In this document: positions 12,838-19,369 of the stretch, piece by piece | Position numbering within the stretch: the first letter of the stretch is position 1 | How the letters are laid out: the number at the start of each line of letters is the position of its first letter | IMG/VR virus record: IMGVR_UViG_3300047557_000833 | Span: 1 to 28,433 of that record | Length of the DNA stretch: 28,433 nt | Strand: one strand, 5' to 3' | From: a virus | The notes under the pieces: model-generated | Seen by the model: only the letters and a program-made list of their open reading frames with translations | What the model was told of the DNA's origin: nothing | Databases searched by the model: none | Translations under genes and position numbers: made by a program

Positions 12838-13706
12838 TACTTTGTCTCCCATTCTGTTCCGATGATTCTGTCGAATGCTTTCTGTGCCTGTTGTGCCGCG
12901 CCGATGATTAGGTTACGGTCATCCTTTAATGCCCGCAACCATCCACCAATATACGCTGCACTATTCTGTGCATCCACGGCGATACCACCATGCGACAGTA
13001 GCATCACCGCACCTAATTCTGCCACCAATTCTTCCTTAGCATAGTCCGGTGAACCGAACGCTGCAGTCTTCACATTCTCTGCCAGTCTTCCTAGCCTAGA
13101 CTTATGTCCAGTGCTATGCGTCATCTCATGGAATAGAGTCTCCGCGTAGGCTGCACCATCATGGAACGATTCCACCAGTGGCATCGTGATGGTGTCAGTG
13201 CTAGGCGTGTAATATGCCCGGTCACCAGGAACATGGTGCAACGTGGGACCATCCTTATAGCCTTGCCAGATATCCCGCACCACGTCATCGACCACCACCG
13301 TACGCTCCTCAGGCTTGCCACGGTAGGCATCCAGTCCATCGCACTGGTCAAGGTTAAACACACTAAAGTGCCGCAGCATGGGCACTTTCTTCACCTCACC
13401 AGTGGCCTTATCTTTCACGTCTAGTATCTTCCAATACACCACTGTCGTGGCTTTCTCGCCCTTTCGGACGTTGCCACCACGCTCACTAGCCTGCTTATAG
13501 GTAGTCCATAGGTTACTTTCGTAGCCTTGCGACTGGCATACCATGGCTAGAATGAACGTGTTGATACCACGGTACGGCTTGCCAGTCGACAGACTGACAG
13601 GAACGTACGCGCTACCATTCCACGGCTTGCGCCACGGCACTATGCCCTTTTCTAGTTCCGTGACCATCATGTCGGTCACGTACTGTGCTAGGTCAGTGCG
13701 ATTCAC
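12837..13706 (-). CDS. ardC: ArdC-type antirestriction protein (ssDNA-binding domain plus zincin peptidase domain)
   Basis: A 289-residue protein with the two-part structure of ArdC. Residues about 3-120 match the N-terminal ssDNA-binding domain (GIVPWRKPW at 21-29, GKPYRGIN at 42-49, RKGEKATTVVYWK at 81-93). Residues about 140-289 form a zincin-like metallopeptidase with HEMTHSTGH at 193-201 and downstream Glu226/Glu230 in KEELVAELG. ArdC proteins protect incoming DNA from host restriction, and the zincin half is typical of polyvalent proteins carried into the cell. It is the first gene after a consensus promoter (13761-13789), with a leader containing a hairpin and AAAGGATGGTGG before its GTG start. 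Confidence 0.88.
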   Translation of the reverse strand: MNRTDLAQYVTDMMVTELEKGIVPWRKPWNGSAYVPVSLSTGKPYRGINTFILAMVCQSQGYESNLWTTYKQASERGGNVRKGEKATTVVYWKILDVKDKATGEVKKVPMLRHFSVFNLDQCDGLDAYRGKPEERTVVVDDVVRDIWQGYKDGPTLHHVPGDRAYYTPSTDTITMPLVESFHDGAAYAETLFHEMTHSTGHKSRLGRLAENVKTAAFGSPDYAKEELVAELGAVMLLSHGGIAVDAQNSAAYIGGWLRALKDDRNLIIGAAQQAQKAFDRIIGTEWETK

Positions 13707-13734
13707 TGCCCACCATCCTTTCTATTCTATCTTT

Positions 13735-13751
13735 GCCACTATCCTAGTGGC
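13735..13751 (-). repeat. Perfect 7-bp hairpin at the 5' end of the ArdC transcript
   Basis: On the plus strand GCCACTA and TAGTGGC are separated by TCC. Transcription from the promoter at 13761-13789 would begin near 13754, so the RNA would start within a few bases of this stem-loop. It precedes the AAAGGATGG ribosome-site region. A 5' stem-loop can protect an mRNA from decay. Confidence 0.65.
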
Positions 13752-13753
13752 AT

Positions 13754-13787
13754 GACAGTCACAGTAGCACGTACCACTGTCACTGTC
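13754..13787. promoter_or_regulatory. Inverted repeat over the minus-strand promoter (operator candidate)
   Basis: GACAGTCACAGT (13754-13765) and ACTGTCACTGTC (13776-13787) are inverted repeats with 11 of 12 positions matching and a 10-bp centre. The arms cover the -10 box and overlap most of the -35 box. Bound protein would block the promoter. The repressor is not identified. Confidence 0.6.
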
Positions 13788-13789
13788 AA
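13761..13789 (-). promoter_or_regulatory. Promoter of the minus-strand ArdC-to-glycosyltransferase operon
   Basis: Read on the minus strand, TTGACA (13784-13789) and TACTGT (13761-13766) are separated by 17 bp. Most genes from 13706 down to 7976 overlap or nearly touch, so this promoter could drive the whole 5.7-kb operon. Confidence 0.78.
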
Positions 13790-13793
13790 GCAC

Positions 13794-13925
13794 CTAGGCT
13801 AGATTCTTACTAATTTCCAGCCTTGCCTTACGTGCTGCAGCAGTATATTCCAGATACTTTTCTGCCACCAGTCGCTTAGTGTCATCACCAAGCGCATCCC
13901 AATTATCCACCAGGTACGTATCCAT
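13794..13925 (-). CDS. Small hypothetical protein
   Basis: A 43-residue protein from ATG 13925, chosen for its AAAGGATAGACGGA leader; a longer reading from 14015 would run through strong hairpins and a tryptophan/glycine-rich stretch and is not preferred. The product is helical with a Lys/Arg C-terminal half (NWDALGDDTKRLVAEKY, AARKARLEI). No family recognised. A hairpin at 13946-13962 lies just upstream of its ribosome site. Confidence 0.6.
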   Translation of the reverse strand: MDTYLVDNWDALGDDTKRLVAEKYLEYTAAARKARLEISKNLA

Positions 13926-13945
13926 TCCGTCTATCCTTTCTGCCA

Positions 13946-13962
13946 GTGGCAAGGCTTGCCAC
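13946..13962 (-). repeat. Hairpin upstream of a small gene
   Basis: GTGGCAA and TTGCCAC are separated by GGC on the plus strand. On the minus strand the hairpin is followed within about 10 bases by GAAAGGATAGA and the ATG at 13925, the same order of hairpin and AAAGGAT as in the ArdC leader. Confidence 0.6.
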
Positions 13963-13976
13963 CATGCGCCACCTAT

Positions 13977-14053
13977 GGGGGACTTGCACCCCCTAGTGCA
14001 TGGTGCACTAGCCACTGTGCTAGGCGGTCCATTGGCCTAGGGTGCTACCCTAG
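13977..14053. repeat. Cluster of three adjoining inverted repeats
   Basis: Three stems follow in 77 bp: GGGGG/CCCCC with a 7-nt centre (13977-13993), CTAGTGCA/TGCACTAG with centre TGG (13993-14011), and CTAGGGT/ACCCTAG with centre GCT (14037-14053). They fill the 152-bp gap between two minus-strand genes, with no open frame. No T-run follows, so simple intrinsic terminators are unlikely; operators or RNA-processing sites are possible. Confidence 0.6.
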
Positions 14054-14077
14054 CGTCCTCCGGCAGTCTGTAACAGT

Positions 14078-14305
14078 CTAGGCATCATTCAGTGCCCTTA
14101 TGGCAGCCGCTACTCCACCGATATGGCACGGTATCGTGCCACCACGTCGCTTATACTCATCCAAGGCGCCAACCGTGAACGACCATGAACTAGTGTCGAA
14201 GCCTGCTGGCACCTCAGCCGCCAACGCTCGGACGATAGGGTCCAGCATTAGTGCCGATTCCGTGCCGTCGTAGTGCTCTGCCTGTACTACTGTCACCAAT
14301 TCCAT
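14078..14305 (-). CDS. Small hypothetical protein
   Basis: A 75-residue protein whose ATG follows AGGATGGGGGA and overlaps the upstream gene by 13 bases. It reads as a compact alpha/beta protein (LVTVVQAEHYDG, DPIVRALAAEV, SSWSFTVGALDEYKRRGG, GGVAAAIRALND). No family recognised. Confidence 0.68.
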   Translation of the reverse strand: MELVTVVQAEHYDGTESALMLDPIVRALAAEVPAGFDTSSWSFTVGALDEYKRRGGTIPCHIGGVAAAIRALNDA

Positions 14306-14595
14306 TCCCCCATCCTAATAGGCTTGACAGTGCCGTCACCAAGCCTAGGCGTCACCACGCGAGGTGGCACGTAGTCCTCATCGACAGTAGCCACAGGGGC
14401 CACCAAGTTAGTGCTAGGGTCGATCCTCTCGCGCACCGTACGGCGACGTGGCCTAGCACCGTATGCCGGATAGTAGCCGGATATGGTGGACTGAGACCGG
14501 AGACCATACGCACGAGGCGGACGGTTCCAATTCAGTCTAGCCAAGTCAGTGGGAGTGCCACTGCCGTACAGTGACGCGCTACTGACGCGCGCCAT
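14293..14595 (-). CDS. Basic, Pro/Arg/Tyr-rich hypothetical protein
   Basis: A 100-residue protein of low predicted order, rich in Arg, Pro, Ser and Tyr (RPPRAYGLRSQS, GYYPAYGARPRRRTVRERI), with a PIRMGEWNW end. AAGGGG lies upstream of ATG 14595. It is the first gene after two consensus minus-strand promoters, so it should be strongly and early expressed. It could bind nucleic acid through its arginines. No family recognised. Confidence 0.6.
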   Translation of the reverse strand: MARVSSASLYGSGTPTDLARLNWNRPPRAYGLRSQSTISGYYPAYGARPRRRTVRERIDPSTNLVAPVATVDEDYVPPRVVTPRLGDGTVKPIRMGEWNW

Positions 14596-14643
14596 GATGC
14601 TATCCCCTTCCTGTCTAGTCTGTCTTCCTGTCTGCCTTGCCTG

Positions 14644-14754
14644 TCAAGCGTACCACACTGTGCAAGTATTGTCAAGTCTAGTCGGGACGATTCCTAGGGA
14701 TACGACAGGCGTCCTGTCTTCGATGTATCGCAGTAGGTCACGATCCCTATTCAC
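14644..14754 (-). CDS. Possible 36-residue leader protein
   Basis: A 36-codon GTG frame with AAGGG seven bases upstream, beginning about 15 bases after the start predicted for the promoter at 14776-14804. The product (NRDRDLLRYIEDRTPVV, then LGIVPTRLDNTC) looks protein-like. Its stop lies within the -10 region of the next promoter. It spans a hairpin at 14704-14718. It may be a real small gene or a leader peptide; evidence is limited to signals. Confidence 0.4.
   Translation of the reverse strand: MNRDRDLLRYIEDRTPVVSLGIVPTRLDNTCTVWYA
14647..14675 (-). promoter_or_regulatory. Second minus-strand promoter
   Basis: Minus-strand TTGACA (14670-14675) and TACGCT (14647-14652) with a 17-bp spacer. 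The RNA would start near 14640 and give a leader of about 45 bases before ATG 14595. Confidence 0.72.
14695..14749. repeat. Nested inverted repeats between the two promoters
   Basis: Outer arms TAGGGAT (14695-14701) and ATCCCTA (14743-14749) enclose an inner perfect hairpin GACAGG/CCTGTC with centre CGT (14704-14718) and a short CGAT/ATCG pair (14721-14730). Whether this is RNA structure or an operator is not decided by the sequence. Confidence 0.5.
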
Positions 14755-14775
14755 TTGTCTACCCTTACGTCAACT

Positions 14776-14804
14776 AGAGTAGCACGCACCGGCCATCATG
14801 TCAA
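14776..14804 (-). promoter_or_regulatory. First minus-strand promoter
   Basis: Minus-strand TTGACA (14799-14804) and TACTCT (14776-14781) with a 17-bp spacer. It would drive the 36-residue leader frame and the genes beyond it. Confidence 0.75.
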
Positions 14805-14843
14805 CAGACAAAACGGACACTTTCATAACGATTAGGTGAACAA

Positions 14844-14875
14844 CAATCCACAGGATATCCACAGCCTGTGGATAA
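14844..14875. other. DnaA-box cluster, putative replication origin
   Basis: Three matches to TTATCCACA lie within 32 bp: CAATCCACA (14844-14852, two mismatches), ATATCCACA (14855-14863, one mismatch) and the exact reverse complement TGTGGATAA (14867-14875). The last two form a palindrome with 8-bp arms and a GCC centre (14856-14874). AT-rich tracts lie 170-350 bp to the right. The site sits between divergent gene blocks, a common origin position. Confidence 0.55.
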
Positions 14876-14876
14876 C

Positions 14877-14905
14877 TTGGCTAGTCTGCCGACGCCTTAT
14901 ATCCT
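14877..14905 (+). promoter_or_regulatory. Weak plus-strand promoter candidate
   Basis: TTGGCT (14877-14882) and TATCCT (14900-14905) are 17 bp apart. The -35 box is only a partial match and the nearest plus-strand gene begins more than 550 bases downstream, so this is a tentative call. Confidence 0.25.
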
Positions 14906-14925
14906 GTATTTCCTACTAGAATTGT

Positions 14926-15000
14926 GGGGAATGGGAGATACCCTGGGGGGTATGGGGTCCTGTATTGTCTATATTCCCTAGTAGTTGGGTAGGGTATGGG
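14926..15000 (+). repeat. Run of seven G-tracts
   Basis: G-tracts of 3-6 bases lie at 14926, 14933, 14945, 14954, 14987, 14992 and 14998, all on the plus strand, with GGGTATGGG occurring twice (14948-14956 and 14992-15000). The spacing allows G-quadruplex formation, directly right of the DnaA-box cluster. No gene is seen. Confidence 0.5.
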
Positions 15001-15001
15001 A

Positions 15002-15019
15002 TAGTTGACGGCTCAACTA
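15002..15019. repeat. Perfect inverted repeat in the origin region
   Basis: TAGTTGA and TCAACTA flank CGGC; with flanking G and C bases the stem can extend after one unpaired A. A T-run (15039-15043) lies 20 bases to the right after CCCGGGG, so a weak rightward terminator is possible. Confidence 0.45.
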
Positions 15020-15045
15020 CCCTAACGATGACCCGGGGTTTTTGG

Positions 15046-15060
15046 TATATATATAAGGGG
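15046..15060 (+). promoter_or_regulatory. TATATATA(A)GGGG motif, copy 1
   Basis: An alternating TA tract ending in AAGGGG. A close second copy lies at 15204-15220. No -35 box resembling TTGACA precedes either. They may be late promoters used by an altered RNA polymerase or easily melted origin DNA. Confidence 0.35.
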
Positions 15061-15203
15061 CTTTTGATGATGCGTGATATTGTCATTGTGTGCCTGTAGT
15101 TGTGGTTGAGGTTTGTCCTATTTTGCCCTAGTTTGGTATATTTCTTTTATAACGATTTGGTTAATTCTTGATTTTTGGTGTCCGAAAAGTCAAGAAAAAC
15201 GAG

Positions 15204-15220
15204 GATATATATATAGGGGG
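15204..15220 (+). promoter_or_regulatory. TATATATA(A)GGGG motif, copy 2
   Basis: A TA tract followed by five Gs, matching copy 1 at 15046-15060. It is the closest promoter-like sequence to the terminase gene, about 240 bases upstream of its start. Confidence 0.35.
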
Positions 15221-15283
15221 TTCTTCGGGCGCTACGAACCCCCGCCCCAAGAGCGCCCCGTACCTCTAGGGGAGGGGCGCGGC

Positions 15284-15352
15284 GGTGGATGTCCACTAAG
15301 GTTCCCATCCACCTTGCGCCACGGTAGCCACTATCCTAGCCGCCGTGGCTAC
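15284..15352. repeat. Two 8-bp inverted repeats upstream of the terminase
   Basis: GGTGGATG/CATCCACC (15284-15291 and 15306-15313) and GTAGCCAC/GTGGCTAC (15324-15331 and 15345-15352) have centres of 14 and 13 bases. The surrounding GC-rich stretch 15225-15460 shows no convincing gene. Being directly before the terminase, it is a candidate packaging or cohesive-end region, without direct proof. Confidence 0.45.
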
Positions 15353-15460
15353 TATGGGGGGTCGTCGGGACTCCCCTCAAAGGTCCGTCCCTCCTCCCCC
15401 ACTATTACCTGCCAAGGCTCTTCCAGACCCTGCCTTGGCTATAGCGGAAGGTTTTCTGAT

Positions 15461-17338
15461 TTGACTCGCCGTGCTGGCCGTAAGGTCGGCCAGACTGTTG
15501 AGGCCGCCAAGAACGAGTTCCTGAGGAACTTTCAACGTGGACTTAACGTTGAGCAGTCGATTCAGGCTTGTGGCAGGAACCGCTCCACCTACGAGAGGTG
15601 GCGTAGGGACGATAAGGAGTTCCTGACCGCTGTGGAGCGGATCAGGTCCCTGGAGAAACTGTCTGGGCCCAAAGAGCGCACTTGGATGCCGTTCCCTGAG
15701 TTCAGTGAGAAGTACCTGGACGCCAAGGTGTTTCCTCACATGGGGAATGTGGTGGATCTGATTGAGGGCCGTGAGCCTTCTTGGGTGCACCCGTCGATGG
15801 TGTTTGAGCCTGGCGAGCGTGACCTGGTGATGGTGAACATGCCACCGGAACACGCCAAGACGACTTCTATCACTATCAACTATGTGGTGTACCGGATTTG
15901 CATGGACCCGAACATTCGGGTGATCGTGGTGTCTAAGACGGCTGAGATGGCGAAGAAGATGCTGTACGCCATCAAGACCCGCCTGACGCATCCTCGCTAT
16001 GATGAGATGATTGCGGACTATGGCCCGTCTGGTGGGTTCGATAAGAACTCTGAGGCGTGGAACCAGTCGATGATCTACGTGTCGGATGACGCCCGTGATT
16101 CGGGTGAGAAGGACCCCACGGTTCAGGCCCTGGGTATCCGTGGTCACATTTATGGTGCCCGTGCCGACTTGATCATCCTTGATGACACGGTTGATTTGAC
16201 GAATGCCCACGAGTACGATAAGCAGATTGACTGGCTGCAGGCTGAGGTTATTTCCCGCGTAAGCGCCCAGGGGTCTATGCTGATCGTGGGGACGAGGCTC
16301 GCGTCGAAGGATTTGTATAGCGAACTGCGTGACCCGCACCGCTACCCCGACGAGTCCTCACCGTGGTCGTACCTGTCTATGCCTGCCGTGCTGGATTTCG
16401 CGGACCAGCCGGAGAACTGGGTCACTTTGTGGCCTAGGTCGAATCAGCCGGAGCCGGGTACTCGCGGTGTCGAGCCGGATGCTGATGGTTTGTTTCCGAA
16501 GTGGGATGGGCCTCGCCTGTCACAGAAGCGTAGGCGTGTGAGCCCTCGCGCGTGGGCGATGGTGTACCAGCAGCAGCAAGTCGCTGACGACTCCGTGTTC
16601 AACCCTGAGGCTGTGCGTACCGCCATTAACGGCAACCGCATGACTGGGCCGATACCTAAGGGTATGGTGAATCAGCGAGAGAACGGCATGGACGGCCTCA
16701 TCATCGTGGCTGGTCTTGACCCGGCAACGTCTGGTCACACTGCCGCCGTGGTGATCGGTTTGGACATCCAGACCCAACGCAGGTATGTGTTGGACGTGTA
16801 CAACAAGCCTGGTATCACGCCTGAGGCTATGCGTGAGATGATCCGTTCGTGGACGGAACGCTACAAGATTATCGAGTGGCGTATCGAACGTAACGGCTTC
16901 CAGGGCTTCCTGGTGCATGACCGGGAGATTAATGACTTTTGTGCCGCACGCGGCACCGTGATCAAACCCCACTTCACGGGGCAGAACAAGCATGACGCCG
17001 ACTTCGGTGTCGCCTCCATGACCACCCTGTTCACTGGGTGGGAGGACAAGAGGCAGTTGATCGAGTTGCCGTCGACACACGGTAACGAGGCGGCGAAGTC
17101 TCTGGTGGAGCAACTGGTGACGTGGCACCCTGACGCGCCGAAGAACCAGAAGACAGACATCGTGATGGCCCTGTGGTTCGCTGAACTCGCCTGCAGGGAC
17201 CGGGTGATGTTGGCGTCGAACTACACGCGGACACATGTGAATAACCCGTTCTTGACTAAGTGGGACAGGGACCAGCAGCGCACAGTGAGCCTGCTAGAGG
17301 CTGAGGCCGCTGGCGCGTGGAATCCAATCGGAGCGTAG
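15461..17338 (+). CDS. terL: Terminase large subunit with N-terminal helix-turn-helix
   Basis: A 625-residue protein from TTG 15461, with GGAAGG upstream. Residues about 15-60 form a helix-turn-helix domain (FQRGLNVEQSIQACGRNRST, then YERWRRDDKEF). The ATPase follows with a terminase-type Walker A PPEHAKTTS (128-136), an IVVSKT strand (155-160), Walker B LIILDD (237-242) and the coupling motif IVGTRL (275-280). The nuclease domain begins at GLDPATSGH (418-426) and ends with DIVMALWFAE. It powers DNA packaging and cuts genome ends. No small terminase is seen; the fused helix-turn-helix may replace it. The frame is open back to 15113, but that stretch has no terminase character. Confidence 0.92.
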   Translation: MTRRAGRKVGQTVEAAKNEFLRNFQRGLNVEQSIQACGRNRSTYERWRRDDKEFLTAVERIRSLEKLSGPKERTWMPFPEFSEKYLDAKVFPHMGNVVDLIEGREPSWVHPSMVFEPGERDLVMVNMPPEHAKTTSITINYVVYRICMDPNIRVIVVSKTAEMAKKMLYAIKTRLTHPRYDEMIADYGPSGGFDKNSEAWNQSMIYVSDDARDSGEKDPTVQALGIRGHIYGARADLIILDDTVDLTNAHEYDKQIDWLQAEVISRVSAQGSMLIVGTRLASKDLYSELRDPHRYPDESSPWSYLSMPAVLDFADQPENWVTLWPRSNQPEPGTRGVEPDADGLFPKWDGPRLSQKRRRVSPRAWAMVYQQQQVADDSVFNPEAVRTAINGNRMTGPIPKGMVNQRENGMDGLIIVAGLDPATSGHTAAVVIGLDIQTQRRYVLDVYNKPGITPEAMREMIRSWTERYKIIEWRIERNGFQGFLVHDREINDFCAARGTVIKPHFTGQNKHDADFGVASMTTLFTGWEDKRQLIELPSTHGNEAAKSLVEQLVTWHPDAPKNQKTDIVMALWFAELACRDRVMLASNYTRTHVNNPFLTKWDRDQQRTVSLLEAEAAGAWNPIGA

Positions 17339-17347
17339 GAGAAACGT

Positions 17348-19222
17348 TTGAGTATCAGTTACGGTGACGTGAGCGCCATCGGTGAGGGTGGTGGACCCAG
17401 GCTCCGGCAGGTAAGCGACCACTACAAGCGTATCCGTGCACAGTTCGCGGAACGCGACGGGCGAATGAACCAGGTTCTCGCTGTGCGCCAGGGGCGCATG
17501 AGGGACGTGTACCCTGACCTGTTCCCTGACGGCCCGTTCGATCAGGGCATCGTGGCGAACATGGTCGATGTCGCTGCCCGTGACCTCGCTGAGGTTCTGG
17601 CACCGCTGCCTGCGTTCAACTGCGCCAGCGCGAAGATGATCACGGATTCTGGCCGCAGGTTCGCTGAGAAGCGCACCAGGATCGTGAACGGCTACATCGA
17701 CTTCTCCGACCTGCAGCGGCAAATGTACACCGCAACGGACCGCTACTTCACGTACGGTTTCGTACCGGCGATGATCGAGATTGACGGCGATGGGCGCATG
17801 CCGCGCATCACGTTCATGGACTCCATCGGCGCATACCCCGTGTTTGACCGTTGGGGGAACTGCAAGGCCGGGTTCTTCTCGTTCTACAAGAACCGTGACG
17901 AACTCGTCGCCATGTACCCGCACGCAGAGTCAATCATCAAAGCCTCATCTACCGGCCTAGAGTTGATTGAGGTCGTCAGGTATCACGACCGTGACGTGGA
18001 CATGCTGTTCCTGCCTACCCGTAACAGCATCGTCCTAGAGTCTGTCAAGAACCCCATCGGTGAATGCCTGATCGAGTGGACCCAGCGGCCCGGTGTTGAC
18101 ACTGAGTCTCACGGGCAGTTCGATGATGTTCTCGCGGTGCAGGTTGCTAAGGCACGTTTCGCCCTCCTGTCCCTGGAGGCAGCCACTAAGTCGGTGCAGG
18201 CACCCATCGTGCTACCGCCCGACGCTCAGGAACTTTCCCTGGGACCGGACAGTGTTATACGTACCGCTAATGGTGAGCGTGTCCGTCGCGTGCCGATTGA
18301 GGTTCCGCAGGCGGCGTTCGCCCAGCAGGGTATTCTCGACCAGGAGTTGCGTCAGGGGTCACGCTACCCGAACGCCCGCACTGGCGAGGTTGAGGGCAGT
18401 ATTGTTACGGGCCGTGGCGTACAGTCCCTCATGTCAGGGTTCGATACCCAGATCCGCACGGGTCAAGCGATGTTCGCTAAGACCCTCCAGAACTTGGTCC
18501 GTAAGGCTTTCCTTGTTGACGAGGCGCTTTTCGGTACCGAAACAAAGACGTTGCGTGGAAACGCCGACGGCACACCGTACGAGATCCGTTACCGCCCAGA
18601 TACTGATATCAAGGGCGACCACACGGTTGATGTCCAGTATGGCCTCATGGCTGGTTTGGACCCGAACCGTGCACTGGTGTTTGGTTTGCAGGCTCGCGGT
18701 GACCGCCTGATTTCACGCGACTTTCTCAGGCGACAAATGCCATTCGCCTTGAACGCATCCGAGGAGGAGCAGCGCGTCGATATCGAAGAGATGCGGGACG
18801 CGCTAAAGCAGGCAGTAGCGGGGTACGCTCAGGCGATCCCGGTTCTTGCACAAGCGGGTCAAGATCCCGGCGAGATTCTGTCACGCCTGTCCGCAATTAT
18901 CCTTGGCCGTCAAAAGGGCAAACCTATTGAAGAGGTTGTGTCTGAGGCGTTTATGCCTGAGGAGATGCCTGTACCGCCGGGGGTTGAGTCCCCAGGTGAG
19001 GAAGCCGCAGGGATGGTCGGTGCCCCTGGTGAGGCTCCCCCCGGTGGTCCAGGTGAAAACCTAGAGGGATTGTCGTCTAGTGGTTTGATGCGTGGGGTGG
19101 CTGCTGGTCAGGCTGGTATGGCTGCTGGTGGGCGTCCTGATTTGCAGATGCTTATGGCTTCGCTTGGTGCTGGTGGTCAACCTCAATTGTCGGCGGGTAT
19201 TTCTCGTCGCCTACCCATTTAA
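17348..19222 (+). CDS. Portal protein
   Basis: A 624-residue protein starting at TTG 17348 with GGAG six bases upstream. Position directly after the terminase, length, and a layout of N-terminal helices (LRQVSDHYKRIRAQ), a strand-rich wing (YFTYGFVPAMIEID, ITFMDSIGAYPVF) and a long C-terminal helical stem fit a tailed-phage portal. The last 80 residues are rich in Gly, Pro and Met and probably flexible. The portal forms the dodecameric ring through which DNA enters. A family name cannot be fixed by eye. Confidence 0.82.
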   Translation: MSISYGDVSAIGEGGGPRLRQVSDHYKRIRAQFAERDGRMNQVLAVRQGRMRDVYPDLFPDGPFDQGIVANMVDVAARDLAEVLAPLPAFNCASAKMITDSGRRFAEKRTRIVNGYIDFSDLQRQMYTATDRYFTYGFVPAMIEIDGDGRMPRITFMDSIGAYPVFDRWGNCKAGFFSFYKNRDELVAMYPHAESIIKASSTGLELIEVVRYHDRDVDMLFLPTRNSIVLESVKNPIGECLIEWTQRPGVDTESHGQFDDVLAVQVAKARFALLSLEAATKSVQAPIVLPPDAQELSLGPDSVIRTANGERVRRVPIEVPQAAFAQQGILDQELRQGSRYPNARTGEVEGSIVTGRGVQSLMSGFDTQIRTGQAMFAKTLQNLVRKAFLVDEALFGTETKTLRGNADGTPYEIRYRPDTDIKGDHTVDVQYGLMAGLDPNRALVFGLQARGDRLISRDFLRRQMPFALNASEEEQRVDIEEMRDALKQAVAGYAQAIPVLAQAGQDPGEILSRLSAIILGRQKGKPIEEVVSEAFMPEEMPVPPGVESPGEEAAGMVGAPGEAPPGGPGENLEGLSSSGLMRGVAAGQAGMAAGGRPDLQMLMASLGAGGQPQLSAGISRRLPI

Positions 19223-19231
19223 GGAAATATT

Positions 19232-19369
19232 ATGTGCATGAGTTGCGGTTGCTGGATGGACCCGTCCGGCAAGATGGGTGGCGATGGTGTGCACCCTGAG
19301 GATTCTACGAAGATGCCGAACGTGAAGACTGACGTGTCTCCGCTCGCCAAGCCGTCGAAGGGACAGTAA
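19232..19369 (+). CDS. Small cysteine-rich protein
   Basis: A 45-residue protein following AAGGAAATATT. Its N-terminus MCMSCGCW places three cysteines in C-x2-C-x-C spacing, which could bind metal or form disulfides; the rest is polar with Lys, Pro and Ser. It overlaps the next gene by TAATG. Small proteins of this type are common behind portals in marine and freshwater phages, but no function is known. Confidence 0.65.
   Translation: MCMSCGCWMDPSGKMGGDGVHPEDSTKMPNVKTDVSPLAKPSKGQ

Noticed and set aside
13977-13993. GGGGG-TGCAAGT-CCCCC on the minus strand resembles a tRNA T-arm.
   Set aside because: No matching acceptor 5' strand, D-arm or anticodon loop with U33 can be placed upstream; the adjacent stem has a 3-nt centre. 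Treated as a hairpin.
13735-15339. The 13-mer GCCACTATCCTAG occurs at 13735 and 15327 and might be a dispersed repeat.
   Set aside because: A match of this length is expected a few times by chance in a window of this size, and flanking bases differ.
15377-17236. Long minus-strand open frames opposite the terminase.
   Set aside because: They are His/Arg/Val-rich mirror translations of a well-supported gene and have no domains or coupled starts.
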